Assembly: GCF_036884655.1 (NCBI RefSeq)
Contig: NC_088331.1
Location: 18,695,501-18,759,500, forward strand
Reading direction: 5' to 3'
Source: Musa acuminata AAA Group
Lineage: Eukaryota > Streptophyta > Magnoliopsida > Zingiberales > Musaceae
Length of the DNA: 64,000 bases
Below the pieces are notes generated by a model. That model saw only the letters and a list, made by a program, of their open reading frames with translations. It searched no databases and had not been told where the DNA came from. Made by a program: the position numbers and the translations under genes. This document shows, piece by piece, positions 48,863 through 59,804 of the stretch (the first letter of the stretch is position 1; the number at the start of each line of letters is the position of its first letter).

Positions 48863-49792
48863 CAGTGATTTCAATAGGCGCTCGGGCGAGGCGAGGCGAG
48901 GTGAGGCTCGAGCGCCTCGCTTCATTTCTAGGCGGCGCACTTTAAAGAGGTGCCACCTGGGCGCTTGCTCGAGCCCAGGCGTCGAGCACCCGGGTTAAAC
49001 CAAGCGACCGAACCAGCGTTTTAGGTCTGGTTCGATCTCCGATGCTTTAGTTGGTTCAATCGAACCAACTAAAGAACTGATATCAACCTTCCTCTCACGA
49101 CTTCCCAACCCTAACCATGTTCGCCGCTGCTCGTTGCTACCGCTACCGCTGCCACTATCGCCGCTCCTGCTGCTCCCGTTGCCATTGTTGCCACTGCCGC
49201 TGTCGCTGCTTGCTGCTATCGCTGCCACTATTGTCGCTCGTCGCTCCGACTTCCGCTGTCGCTGCTCGCCACTACCGTTGTCGTTGCAACTGTCGCCGCT
49301 CGTCGCTCCCGCTCTCGCTACCACTGCTCGCTGCTACTGCTGTCGCTTGTCGCTCCCACTGCCGCTTCTTGTTGCTACCGCTGCCGCTACCACTGTTGCC
49401 GCTTGCCTCACCCGCTCCTGCTCTCGCTATCGTTGCTCGCCGCTACCTCTTCTCACATCAACTCAATAGTATACTATTAACAGTATATAAACATTATACT
49501 GTTAACAATATTTTTTTATTTATTAGATTAATAATATATTATTTTGATTTTAATACTGCTATTTTTTATTTATTTGAAATTATTGTTATTGTTTTGAATT
49601 TTAAGATTTTTTGTTAATGTGATATTGTGATTTTGTAAGTTTTTTTAATTTAATATCATATTTTTATTTAAATAATTATATTTATTAATTATATTATATG
49701 TTTTTATATTTTAGCGTCTCGCTTCGCTTGGGCGAGCGCCTAGCGCCTCAAGCGTTTTTGGACCTTAGCGCCTAGTGCTTTTTAAATAACTT
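48863..49792 (-). mobile_element. hAT-type non-autonomous element, family A (copy 5)
   Basis: 930 bases, reverse orientation. Left end CAGTGATTTCAATAGG, right end TTTTTAAATAACTT (eroded). Flanks CTGACTTT (48855-48862) and ATGACTTT (49793-49800), 7 of 8. Core of GCTGCTCG/CCGCTGTCGCTG units, with the AT-rich arm on the right. Confidence 0.83.
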
Positions 49793-49965
49793 ATGACTTT
49801 TACATAACCTATTGGCAGCAAAGATCGATATAATTGACTCGACCCTAAATAGTTGGGACACCAATACTAATCATGTGTACCAGTCCAACCAGATCACTAA
49901 AATGGGTCTGGCACTCGAAATGGCAATCCTTGCTTTATGGTTTTGTTGTTGTTGTTGTTGAACGA

Positions 49966-50448
49966 CAGTTTGAACTTCATGTGAATCCATTATGATGAAA
50001 TCTGATTATACACAAACAAGATAAGTCCTTTTCATGTGAATTGAATTTGGCCTCACAAATAAGCACATGAATTAAAGTTGGAAGTTGAGGAAGGAACATG
50101 TGATTGTGACTTTGTTTACTGAGTTATTTTACCAGGGATTGAAAAATGGCTTCAAAGAGCCAGGTTGGTGGTTTATCGCCACTTTTCACTTGGATTTCTG
50201 AGACTTTCTTAGCAGCTTGGTTCCTTAAGCAAATTGAAGGTCCATTTTTTTGGTTATTACGTCGAGCATTCTGGTATCTTTATATGAAATCATTCGAGAA
50301 AAATGTATTTTAGGCATAATTTATCTTTCTTGATTTCTTTTTTGTTTTCTTTTCTTGCTCAGTTGTCTCTTTTTATGATTATTTGGTTCAACCTATTGAT
50401 GAGCAGATACTGACATCATTCTTTTATTACCCTCTCTTTGAGTTCCAG
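49966..50448. other. Intron 6, 3' portion
   Basis: Plain intron sequence up to the exon 7 acceptor. A cryptic acceptor at about 50134 does not give a frame-compatible exon. Confidence 0.6.
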
Positions 50449-51074
50449 CTCAGCGAACAATGCAGCAGTTACTTCAGTCATCCCAAACTCAGTGTTTCCA
50501 GAGATCTGTGTCACCGTCAACCTCTGTCCCTACTGCACTGTCTACTGTACTGCCTGCTGTAGCCCCAACCTCACTTGTGTCGGTCAGGCTTCGAGCCTCA
50601 TCCATTTCTTCTGGACAGATAGCCCGCCTGATCACTCCAGTCTACTCAAGTAATTCAGTTAGACCTCACTTCAGCCCGATGCTTCCATCCCTGGCAAACC
50701 TTCAAATTGGAAGTGAAACCCGTGCGCCTGCTCCACATCTGCATCGATTCAGAACTAACACATCCATGCCCTCTCAGAATCTAGTTTGTACAAATGGGAT
50801 AACCAGTCAGCAGCACTATCTTGTGAATGTAGGTTCAGCTACCATGGAACAAGTTGCATCTGTCCCTACGAGCAGAAGGTCATCTGTTTCAAATACTCTA
50901 TCTGTTTGTCGGGGTTCCTCCCCATCTGATGTTGAGTTTCATGTGGATACTGAGGACTCCGGACGAGCTAACCAGCCTAACTCGTCCCAGTTAGCTGACT
51001 TTACACCAAAATTCGATAGTTGGTCCTCAACTAATCGTACTTCAACAACTTGCGGATTGTCTCAGTCACGTTGA
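50449..51074 (+). CDS. MOM1: MOM1-like exon 7 (last coding exon)
   Basis: Acceptor ttccag at 50443-50448. The exon supplies two bases to finish the exon 6 codon and then reads AQRTMQQLLQSSQTQCFQ to a TGA at 51072-51074, giving 208 residues. It is rich in Ser, Pro, Thr and Gln, with a RAPAPHLHRFR block, and resembles the variable tails of plant MOM1 proteins. The overlapping frame starting at 50438 lacks these features and does not fit the phase from exon 6. Confidence 0.8.
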
Positions 51075-51860
51075 TGTTGTCAGGTTGCCTTTTAACTCAG
51101 ATGTAGTCTGTCTATCAGATGATGACTGATCTTTATAAGTTCCCAGTCATCTGTCCTCATATTTTTATACCATCTGTCGATAACAGTTAATAACCTTGGA
51201 AAAGTTCGTCCTTCCAATCCAGTATAGAGCCAGAAGGAAAGACACTAGGCAAGTCAAGGAGGGGTCAGGTCTGGTAAATTTTACCCCTCTACTTGTATAT
51301 CTATTCTATTCCATCCTAGAATTAGATAGCTGAACCAATTTGTTGTCATGGCCCCATTCTGATCTGTGAATAAGCAGGCCAAATTTTAACCAGGATGCAG
51401 TTAGCAACTGAATGGCAATAGTCAAATAATTGCAGGTATCTAAACATTAACTTGGGTCATCAACTTCCATCATAGAATCTTTTTGTGAGCTCAGATAAAT
51501 ATGGTACGTGGTATCTTGCGTGGCTTCCCTATAACTTCGATCAGTAAGAATGCTGTGCATGATTGCTATATGTGACCCAGATTTCTGTAAAGCTGTACCA
51601 CGGAGGTAGTTGATTGTGAAACGTGTTCATGAGCATTTTGAGGGGGTTAATGCCATCCGGTGCCTTGACAAGTGAGAGCTTTCAATTTAAGCTGCTAACC
51701 AGAAATTTAGGATGAATTTGAGTGGATTATAATAACAGTTTTCTCAATTATTTGTTGCCTGAAGATTGGAGGGACATAGAATGCGTCATTAATTCTCATT
51801 ATGAGTGTTTAGATTATGGTCATCCTTCAGAATAAATTTCCTCATCCTGAAACTTCATTC
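51075..51860 (+). other. Probable 3' UTR and poly(A) signal
   Basis: Non-coding sequence follows the stop codon. The best AATAAA hexamer is at 51831-51836, about 760 bases downstream. No transposon signature interrupts this stretch, in contrast to everything around it. The exact cleavage site cannot be seen. Confidence 0.45.
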
Positions 51861-52431
51861 TGAACTTTCCCACAGGAATCGCTTCAATATAATTTAATAA
51901 ATATATAAAAAATACTTTAAATTATTTGCTTATGTTAATTATTTTTATTATAATACTGTTTTTCGTTTATTTTGAATATAATCATGAAATTCATAAAACA
52001 AATGTGGTCTTGTTTCGATCTTGAATTGCATAAATCCAATATGTCTATCTTATATGATATGAAAAATATTGCTAATTTGATGCATCCAACGATGAGAATG
52101 TATGTATATGTGAGATGGGGAGGGGAGCACCATCCCATTTCGCATCGAATACCTTATCGAGCTCTTCGCTCGAGGATCATATCTTCTCTCCCATTAGGAA
52201 TATCTTCTACAGCTCCTCCCTCGCCAACTTGTAAAGTGGGTAGGGCCTGCACTTCTCGATCCCACTCAGGATTGTCACCTTCTCGCTATTTACACCTTCA
52301 ATACGCCTTTAGTTCCTCTGGTAATATTCTGGAAGATGGAGTTGTTGGCATCATTCTTGTCATTGTTTTCGAATGCGTGTGTGATGATGACGACAAGCTG
52401 TAGCTTTTGCATCAACAAACAGGTAGGTGAT
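51861..52431. other. Intergenic stretch with unrecognised ORF
   Basis: A 143-codon + strand frame (51972-52403) is open, with a Ser/Pro/Arg-rich middle (GRACTSRSHSGLSPSRYLHL). I recognise no domain, and the frame has no clear codon signature. Treated as unassigned. Confidence 0.3.
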
Positions 52432-52770
52432 TGTTAGGTTATGTGTTCCTATTTAATTAAGATATATTATAGATCTAATTGAATTCTGATTATGATTATT
52501 GATCAATTGAAAGAAAGTTTAATTATGATAGAATTCTTTAAAAAGATAATTTTGATGGAAGAGACTCTTAATTATTTATTCTAGATCATTTACTCTCGTT
52601 TATAAATAGATAGACATGAGTTCCTAAAGACTCAAAATATAACATTATATTACAATATACATTGAGAAATTACAAATATTTTCTCATCTCCTCGTAATTC
52701 TTATCCATCACTTATAGTGGTCCTGTGAAGGATATGAAAAGAGAAGAATGCGAGTTTAGTTTTCCTTACA
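52432..52770 (+). repeat. LTR with adjacent primer-binding site
   Basis: 339 bases running TGTTAGGTTA...TTTTCCTTACA, with TATAAATAGA at about 52600. It is followed at 52771 by GATTGGTATCAGTGTG, a tRNA-iMet-type primer-binding site. A 5' LTR of a small or decayed, probably copia-like element. Confidence 0.7.
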
Positions 52771-54267
52771 GATTGGTATCAGTGTGTCTTTCGGAGCCGA
52801 CGATGGTGTACTTGCATATTAGATAAATGTTTTCTGTATAGCATCAAAGGTAATATAATCCTAATCTTGATATATCGTTATTTGATTTCGATTTTAGCAT
52901 TAAAGTTTTTTCGCATAGTAGAAATATGATTATAGCTTTTATGCTTACAATTAGTATTTAAGCGATGTTTTGAAATCAAATACCTTATATTAAAATATGT
53001 TAGATCTATTTATTAAAACCTTTCAAAAAGGTATTATTTGGTTTTGATTATATGTTGCTTGAATGATTTGACAATATTATCGATCTGTTTTCCTATCTTG
53101 TCCATCTTATTTGATCTCTATATCTATTCCTCCATGCATCTCACCTATTTGCGGACATTGTAATAGGTGGAACCACAACATGCTACTCATATTTGTTCAA
53201 CAGGTTGCCTTTGATAGCTTGTTATTAAGAGAAGCACTATTGAGGATGATAGCCATAGGCAACATATGTGAAAATCAATCGATTCCATGAGAACATCCAC
53301 TCACCATGACATCCATGGGTGGTGGGCAGGCGATGGACAACCATTGCACTATCGGTGAGGACCTACATGTGAGGGCACAATGTAATGCAACAACGGCTAC
53401 CAGAGAAGTGTTTAGAGTTTTATTTTTTATTAAATAAAAGGATATTTTTACCTTTTAAAAATTAAATAATTCTAATATGCCCTTAAATCATTTTTTAAGT
53501 TTTACCCTTTAGAAATAAAAAAAATTCCAATATGTGTCCTTAGTTGATTCTTGCTAGTTTTGCCATTTGAAAATTAATTATTTTTTACTTATGTCTATAA
53601 TTACAAAATTGCTATTATACCTTCATAAAACTTATTATTTTTGGCTGATATCCTTTGTTTATAATTTTACCATTTTGATTTGGCAATATTATTTCAATAA
53701 CTATAATTAGGTAATAATATATTATGTCATAAAACTTGATGAATATTTTTATCAAAATTAAATGAAAAATAAAATTTAACTACTTATGTTATTTATAAAA
53801 TTTAATTATTGTTTTAGATATTTATATGGTTATTAAATACATAAGCATGAAAGGAAATTATGAAATGATATTTATTTTTCATATAAAAAGCATGGTTTAT
53901 ATTTGTCATGATTATAGCTATCATATGAGTTTTTTTTTATGATGATTAATGCTCAATGATCATTATGGTTATTATTTTATTATTAATTAAACTATTTTTG
54001 TATAAACTAGATAAAAAATATAGTGAATATTATTTGTAACTTATATCCCTAAGTTTTATTTGATTAGTAACTATCAAAGTGGCATAGGATGATATATTAA
54101 GATATGAATTATAATAAATATTTTAAATTATATTTTATATTATTATATTGGTCTTGTAGTCATGACTTAGACCAATAACTTTTAAAATAAAATTAATGAT
54201 ATAGTTCTAAATGATATTAAAAAATAATATTAATAATAGTATATATATTAGGAGACTTAGATAATCT
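52771..54267. other. AT-rich sequence downstream of the LTR
   Basis: May be the decayed internal region of the element starting at 52432. No coding domain and no matching 3' LTR are seen. Confidence 0.4.
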
Positions 54268-55096
54268 TGTTGAATCTCGAATTTTGATGATAAAATCAAT
54301 TGATGAGTTTATGATCTAATATATTATTTGAGAAAAGTGATGCTGTCTAACTTCGATCACGAAAAGAAAAAATAATTAAAGTAGAAGAATTAGATGTTGG
54401 GCCGGAGTTAGAGATCGGGAATCGGGCTGGAAGAATCAGATATTGCGCCAAGATCAGATGTTGTAGGAGTCAACATATCGATCGATCGAGCGATATATCG
54501 AAGGCTTGGACAATGTGCTAAATGTTTGCCAGGAGTTTGGATAAACCAATGACATGATGGACAACATAGATTTTTTTGTCTTGTAATTATTTAGGTCTTA
54601 ATTATCATAGTTAGGATGAAAATTGAGTTAGTTTTGGGAGGAACCCTACTAACTCAATTAGGGGCCCATTGGGCCTGATCTAGGGCTGAGTTGGACTCTA
54701 TGGGAGGCCAATTTAGTGACCCAGAGTTAGGTCTGATGGAACCACTTATGAGTTGGAAAAGTATAAAATATACTTTTTTTGGAAGACCCGATAATGGTAC
54801 CATTGTTGTCAAGTGGTGGTACTACTCAAACATAGTCTCCTAGACTATGTTAGTTTGGGCGGTAGTACCTCCTAGATTAGGCGATAGTACCACCCAGTGT
54901 CAGTCTAGTAGATAGTAGTATCGCCTAGACCAGGCGGTAGTACCGCTAGTTGTCAAGGGTGTAGGTGGTGGTACTACCTAGTAATGATGGTGGTACCACT
55001 AATACCTTAAAAACCTAGGATGAGAGTTTTTTTGGCTCCATTTTTAAAACCATTTGGGGTCTATAAATACCCCATTCTTTCCTGCTTGTAGAAGCA
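54268..55096 (+). repeat. Partial LTR (family 3) interrupted by family 1 element
   Basis: Begins TGTTGAATCTCGAATTTTG, the same start as the solo LTR at 56247-57811 read in reverse. It contains repeated GGCGGTAGTACC-type units (about 54780-55010) and is cut at AGCA by the next element. Its 3' end is not seen. Confidence 0.65.
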
Positions 55097-55541
55097 TGTC
55101 ATGGACAAACTTCGAAACAGGATGTTTGATGTAATGCTTATGTATGTCCGTGTCTTTCGGTATGTTCATGCTTTGTACAGCATGTAGAGGGATGACTGAA
55201 GGCTTAATAGTCCCATTTTAGTTAGGTTGGTGGTCGTTTTAGGCTTGTATATAAAGGTTGTGTCATGTGGACACGTGTGAGAGATTTTCGATCTGTAGTG
55301 GACCATTTTATCCTTTGTTGTGCAACTGTTCAGAGCTTGTACAGTCTATTTGTAATTTACATTGTCTATAAAGTGTTTTCGGAGATGTTTGCTTGTGGAT
55401 TCCGAGTGAGGCGTTTTCTCTATCCCGTTCTCTCTTTCGTGGGTCCTAAGGGACCATGGGAGGCTTCGGGGAGGCTGACCTTTGCGAACGGACACGCAAG
55501 GGTGCTGCACGACTTAGGCAAAACCAGCTAAGGCCGTGACA
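55097..55541 (+). repeat. 5' LTR of family 1 copy 3
   Basis: TGTCATGGAC...GGCCGTGACA, 445 bases, homologous to the LTRs at 2779, 4983, 12102 and 18149. Confidence 0.87.
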
Positions 55542-56246
55542 GATAGTATCAAAGCGGGACAAGCACTCATAGAAACACTTAGCATGCAAATGTGGGGGAC
55601 TTAGCGGGGCTGCATTGAGGGCAGTCAGCACACGCGCGACCATTTGGGGGAAAACGGGCATGGAGATGTAAGGAAAAGAGTCACTCAGTAGAGCAGGCAT
55701 CTGAGATTGACATTCAAAGGAATGGCCAACCCTTCGCACAAGAGGCACCACGAGAATAGACAAGCTTGGAAGAATGCGGAGCGCACAAAGGTTGGGATGG
55801 CTGAGTTTGAGCTACAGCTCAACGTTGACAACTATACTTGATGGTGCTCAAGGCAAGCGAGGTGCTCGGTAAAGGATGAGACCATCCAAGGTGAAATGAG
55901 TTTCTCAGCGACTGAAAGAGTTGTGCAAAGCTCACAGAGGTGAGGGGAATTGCTAACTCAAAGAATTCGGTACTCATGCATGTGCTTGTATGCGGACGAT
56001 AGAATGTTCGCGGCCATCCCAAGGCGACCGAAACTCGGCGCCATGGAGCATTGAAACTTTCTCTTCGGTATGTGAAGGATACATCCGTAGGAGGCTGAAG
56101 TGTGCAACGAGTTCAGCATATTGCTAGGCCTTGAGTGGTGTAGTGGGGGCTGTATTGACGTGGAGTCGCAATCTAACAAGTGTGTTTGCAGGAGGCAGAA
56201 TAATGCACAGTTTGTTCAGCAGATCGGAGTAGTCCAAGGGGATGAT

Positions 56247-57811
56247 TGTCAGGATCGGAGCGGCACTAAGAGGGGGGGGTGAATTAGTGCAGCGGATTAA
56301 AACTTCGGTTTTAGAAAATCTTTCGTACGATAAAAATAATGTTTCGTATGAAATCATCTTAATTGCGTTGAAAGCGTACGTAATAAGATGAGGGCAGTGA
56401 ACTTAGCAAAGTAAAGGTTTGCAGAAAGATAAATGCAATGAAATGCAAACCAGAGATCACGCCGATTTTAGAGTGGTTCGGTCAAATGACCTACTCCACT
56501 TGCGAGGCCCCTCTTCGATGAGGCTCCCACCTTCCACTAGCAAATCTCTTGAAATGGAAGGGTAAATACCCCTCTTACAACCTTTTACAAGCAGTTCAAC
56601 CTCTTACAAATTTTCAATAAGAAAGAAGGAGGAGAACTCTCTAGCAAATTGAAAACAAGACTTGCTAAGACTTTCTAAGACTTTTCTCTCAATCAAAATG
56701 CTTCTCAAAAGTTGTATTCTCAGCTGAGACTTGAGGGGTATTTATAGGCCTCAAGAGGATTCAAATTTGGGCTCCAAAAATTTAAATTCTCTTATGTTCC
56801 CGATGCTGGCGGTGCCACCGCCTGTCAGTGGCGGTGCCACCGCCTGCTACTATCAGACGTTGACAGTGCTGGGCGGTGCCACCGCCCAGCTCAAGCGGTG
56901 CTACTGCCCAACTCTCGGGCACTGGGCGGTGCCACCGCCTAGCCCAGGCGGAGCTACCGCCTACAGTGTTTTCAGCCCAACTACAGTGTTTTCAGCCCAC
57001 TAGTTGGGCTTCAATCTTGGCCCAAACTAATCCGAACTCGAGCCCTATTGGCCCCTACTTGGGTTATAGGATTAATACCTAATCCTAACCCTAATTAACA
57101 TGCTAACTACGAATTTAAAGATATTTTATAAGCTATTACAAAATCCAAAAGTCAAGACTTCTTCCGGCGAGCTTCCGACGAACTTTCGGCGGTCTTCCGA
57201 TAAACTCTCGGAAACCATTCTACGGACTCTCGGCAAGCTCTTAAACTTCACGATTTGATCTTGGAGAGTTCCAATGAGCTTCTTCGGCAAGCTACGATCT
57301 CTCTCGGCGAGTTTCGGCAGCGTTCCCGACGAACCTTCGGACTTCCGTCAAACTCTTGAACTCCCAACGAATCCTTCGCGCTTGACTCCGCACTTTGTTT
57401 CGCTTTATGTCTTCATCGTTATCGTAGTTAATCCTGCACACACAATCCAAAACTCTACTCCGATCTAGACAATTGTTACAACGCGAATCGACATTCCGTT
57501 GCCCGGCACGTCATTGGTTGGCACTTCGTCCGATTCCTCAGCGCATCATCCTCTCTTGTGGCTTGTTGCCCAATCGGTGGTTGACCTCCGCAACCCCGAT
57601 ATCCTTGGCGCAGTTCCGCTCTCCTTGGCTCGATGCCCAACGTCCGAAGCCTTCTGCCGTCCAATATCCTAACGTGATCTCCTCCAGCGCAACGTCAATT
57701 CCTCCTGCGTCAACTGTCTAATCCTGATCGAGTAGACCTGCATCACTCAAAATGCAGTTAAACATCTAAACACAATCAATTAGTTTCATCATCAAAATCT
57801 GAGATTCAACA
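56247..57811 (-). repeat. Solo LTR (family 3) with palindromic minisatellite
   Basis: 1565 bases bounded on the + strand by TGTCAGGATCGGAGCGG and GAGATTCAACA. Flanking repeats are ATGAT (56242-56246) and ATGGT (57812-57816). Copy 1 of family 1 shows the uninterrupted site, confirming an insertion. It contains about six GGCGGTGCCACCGCC-like units (56810-56965) and a CTTCCGGCGAGCTTCCGACG-type array (about 57160-57370). Confidence 0.85.
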
Positions 57812-57856
57812 ATGGTGGTCTCCGAAACGAAGAGAGATGTTGCTCCAATGAGACAG

Positions 57857-58202
57857 TTATCCAGGAGGGATAAGTCCCGGCTCTCTAGAGGGAGAATCAT
57901 ATGGGACGGACCTCACAAGTTGAGGAGGAGTATCTCAATAAACAACAACTCCACGAAGCTCAATGGATTGAGCAAGTGGCGAGGAGTCGTCGCATGATCT
58001 CGCTCGAGAGAATGCATTGGTAGATGCATTATGAGATCAAGGGGGGGAGCGACCCAAAGCAACACAAATGAAGACACACTTGGAGACGATATGGAGATCG
58101 AACTCAAGGGAGGGCTGACTCGTGGAATGGTGGGCGTGAGGGCCACCATCAACTCAATGCAAAATCGAGGAGCGGAGCAACTTGGGTGTAACTTGGCGAA
58201 GT
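57857..58202. other. Unassigned junction segment
   Basis: Sits between the break of family 1 copy 3 and the copia LTR. It matches nothing else in the window. Several short frames are open, none recognised. It may be internal sequence of another retroelement. Confidence 0.4.
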
Positions 58203-59696
58203 TGTTGGGAAATCTTGGGGGCGACATCACATGCGTAGCAGAAGAACAAAAAAACAAAATCCCTGATTCCCAAAGAAATGTTCGTCGTCGTGCGAAGATT
58301 GGTGCGCAAAATCCACGAAACTTAAAACAGCGTATAAAGTAGATTGTGTTACCTAGGGAGATCGTATATCCCTGTTTCCTTGTAGATCCTTAGGAGATGG
58401 TGAAGGAGGTCAAGCATCCTTCTCTCTAGCGGTGATCCACACAACAGGGCTGCGACGATGCTCCTCAAAACTCTAGGCCTGCTCTGAGGTAGAGAGGGGG
58501 AAGAGAATAGGAGAGGCAAGCAAAGGCTCTAGCCTGTGAGGCTCTGAATCCCTCCTATTTATAGAGGCCCCCTATCAAACCCTAATGAGTCCTCCCCTAG
58601 TGGGTATTAGATCTGCATCCAATAAGACAAGGGCTCCATCGGATATCTCATATCCGAACCTCTACTCATCGCAATGCCTACCATATGTGTGTGACCCTGT
58701 AGGCCCAATATCGAGCTGACCGTGAGTCATACTTGTCAGAACTCCTTCTAACTCAGTGAATTATTATCTTTGTAATAATTAACTCGACTCATCGACTACG
58801 GACGTACTGGGCCACTACGCCATAGTCCTCAGACGATACAGGGGAATCCAATCCATTGGACCTTTCTGTCCTCAATTACCATGTACATATAGTCCCTCAT
58901 CCATCTAATATCCCAGAGACCGTATATCGAGCATGGTGTTGTCAGACCCATACGGTTTCTACTCGAGTCTCGCTCTAATCGGATTCTCCCAAAGAACTCT
59001 TTCTCTCTCAACCCGAATGACCCTGGCCAGGGATTTGTTTGAGCATGAACACATGGGATATTCCTCTCATGACGCCGAGAGTGGATGATCCTCTATCGAC
59101 ACTCAATAGCCCTCGTAAGGTCGACTACGACTCCCAATGACCAGCTATACTAGATCTGGGATAGCCAAACCTATAAGTCTGGTATCAAAGAGTGGAGCAC
59201 TCATACAAGACATCCTTGGTGTCTCAAGTCTAAGGACCAGATACACCATTAGGACTACGGAATCACTGTCTGACAATAAGGCATCATCAACCATCCAATA
59301 TTCTGTAAGCAGATCAATCAATGAACTCATTCTCCAATGAGCACCTGTACTGTATCCCTAGTGTCCCTATACGAGCAGCTGTGAGACCAGCTGCATCCAT
59401 CATATGGACGGGTATACAGCACATCAGTCTATCCGATTAACACAATGTCCCTCTTGAGTAACCTGTGATCAGGATTATTTAGGATCTATGTTTAAAGGTG
59501 AATCGATCTCATTATCGTGATCTCATCACGATCTGATTCCCATTGCACAAATCCGAGGACATCACAATATATATAAGCACATATGCAATAGTTTTAAAGT
59601 GATATACGCCAAAAATGTAATAAGTAAAAAGATTATGTATCAAGTCACACGTGCCATCACTCACGTGATTGGCTTGTTGGGCACCTATGACTAGCA
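58203..59696 (-). repeat. 3' LTR of copia element
   Basis: 1494 bases, TGTTGGGAAATC...ATGACTAGCA on the + strand, directly followed by the polypurine tract complement ATCTCCCACTTGAC. Confidence 0.85.
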
Positions 59697-59804
59697 ATCT
59701 CCCACTTGACCTAAAGTCAATCACCTATATGTCTGATCCCCATCAGACCCCTGTGACGCTCAAAGACAATCTGAGACAACGGCTTTGTTAGTGGATCTGC
59801 AATG

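Larger units (their letters stand above)
46085..49965 (+). mobile_element. RTE-type LINE (copy 3), 5'-truncated, with two nested elements
   Basis: Begins in the endonuclease region (IIGALNGHVRKIYFEFKG) and runs through decayed RT sequence. It is interrupted at 47261-47885 and 48863-49792. It ends CGACCCTAAATAGTTGGGAC (about 49840) and a TTG tail at about 49940-49960. An insert of about 70 bases (49871-49931), ending GGCAATCCTTG, sits between the end motif and the tail and looks like a deleted MITE. An (AT)n microsatellite lies at about 46795-46868. Confidence 0.75.
1..51074 (+). other. MOM1: MOM1-like gene locus (3' part; seven exons, six introns)
   Basis: Seven open segments join through GT-AG junctions into a single frame of 1431 codons plus a stop. 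The 5' part of the gene lies before base 1. Order of features: SNF2 C-terminal-like helicase lobe (exons 1-2), basic patch (exon 2), MOM1-type helical segment (exons 3-4), long low-complexity region (exons 4-5), CMM2 coiled coil (exons 5-6) and a Ser/Pro-rich tail (exon 7). In Arabidopsis MOM1 keeps transposons and transgenes silent largely without changing DNA methylation, through CMM2. The assignment rests on remembered family motifs, not a database search. About 46.8 kb of the 51 kb is intron, nearly all recognisable or decayed transposon. No frameshift or premature stop lies in the joined exons, so the gene looks intact over this part. Confidence 0.85.
55097..57856 (+). mobile_element. Non-autonomous LTR retrotransposon (family 1, copy 3), 3'-truncated
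   Basis: The 5' LTR (55097-55541, 445 bases) is followed by a tRNA-iMet-type primer-binding site, GATAGTATCAAAGCGGG. The internal region matches copy 1 from 55542 to 56246. A solo LTR interrupts it at 56247, and it resumes at 57812 for about 45 bases (ATGGTGGTCTCCGAAACGAA) before identity is lost. The polypurine tract and 3' LTR are absent. Confidence 0.8.

Noticed and set aside
50135..50163. Possible extra MOM1 exon of about 29 bases
   Set aside because: It would shift the phase entering exon 7 and destroy the family-like AQRTMQQLLQ start.
56810..56965. CRISPR-like regular repeats
   Set aside because: Units are short palindromes with irregular spacing in a plant LTR; there are no unique equal-length spacers and no cas genes.
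57812..58342. Protein-coding gene suggested by overlapping + strand ORFs
   Set aside because: The frames cross a solo LTR end, an orphan segment and the start of a copia LTR, so they cannot be one gene.
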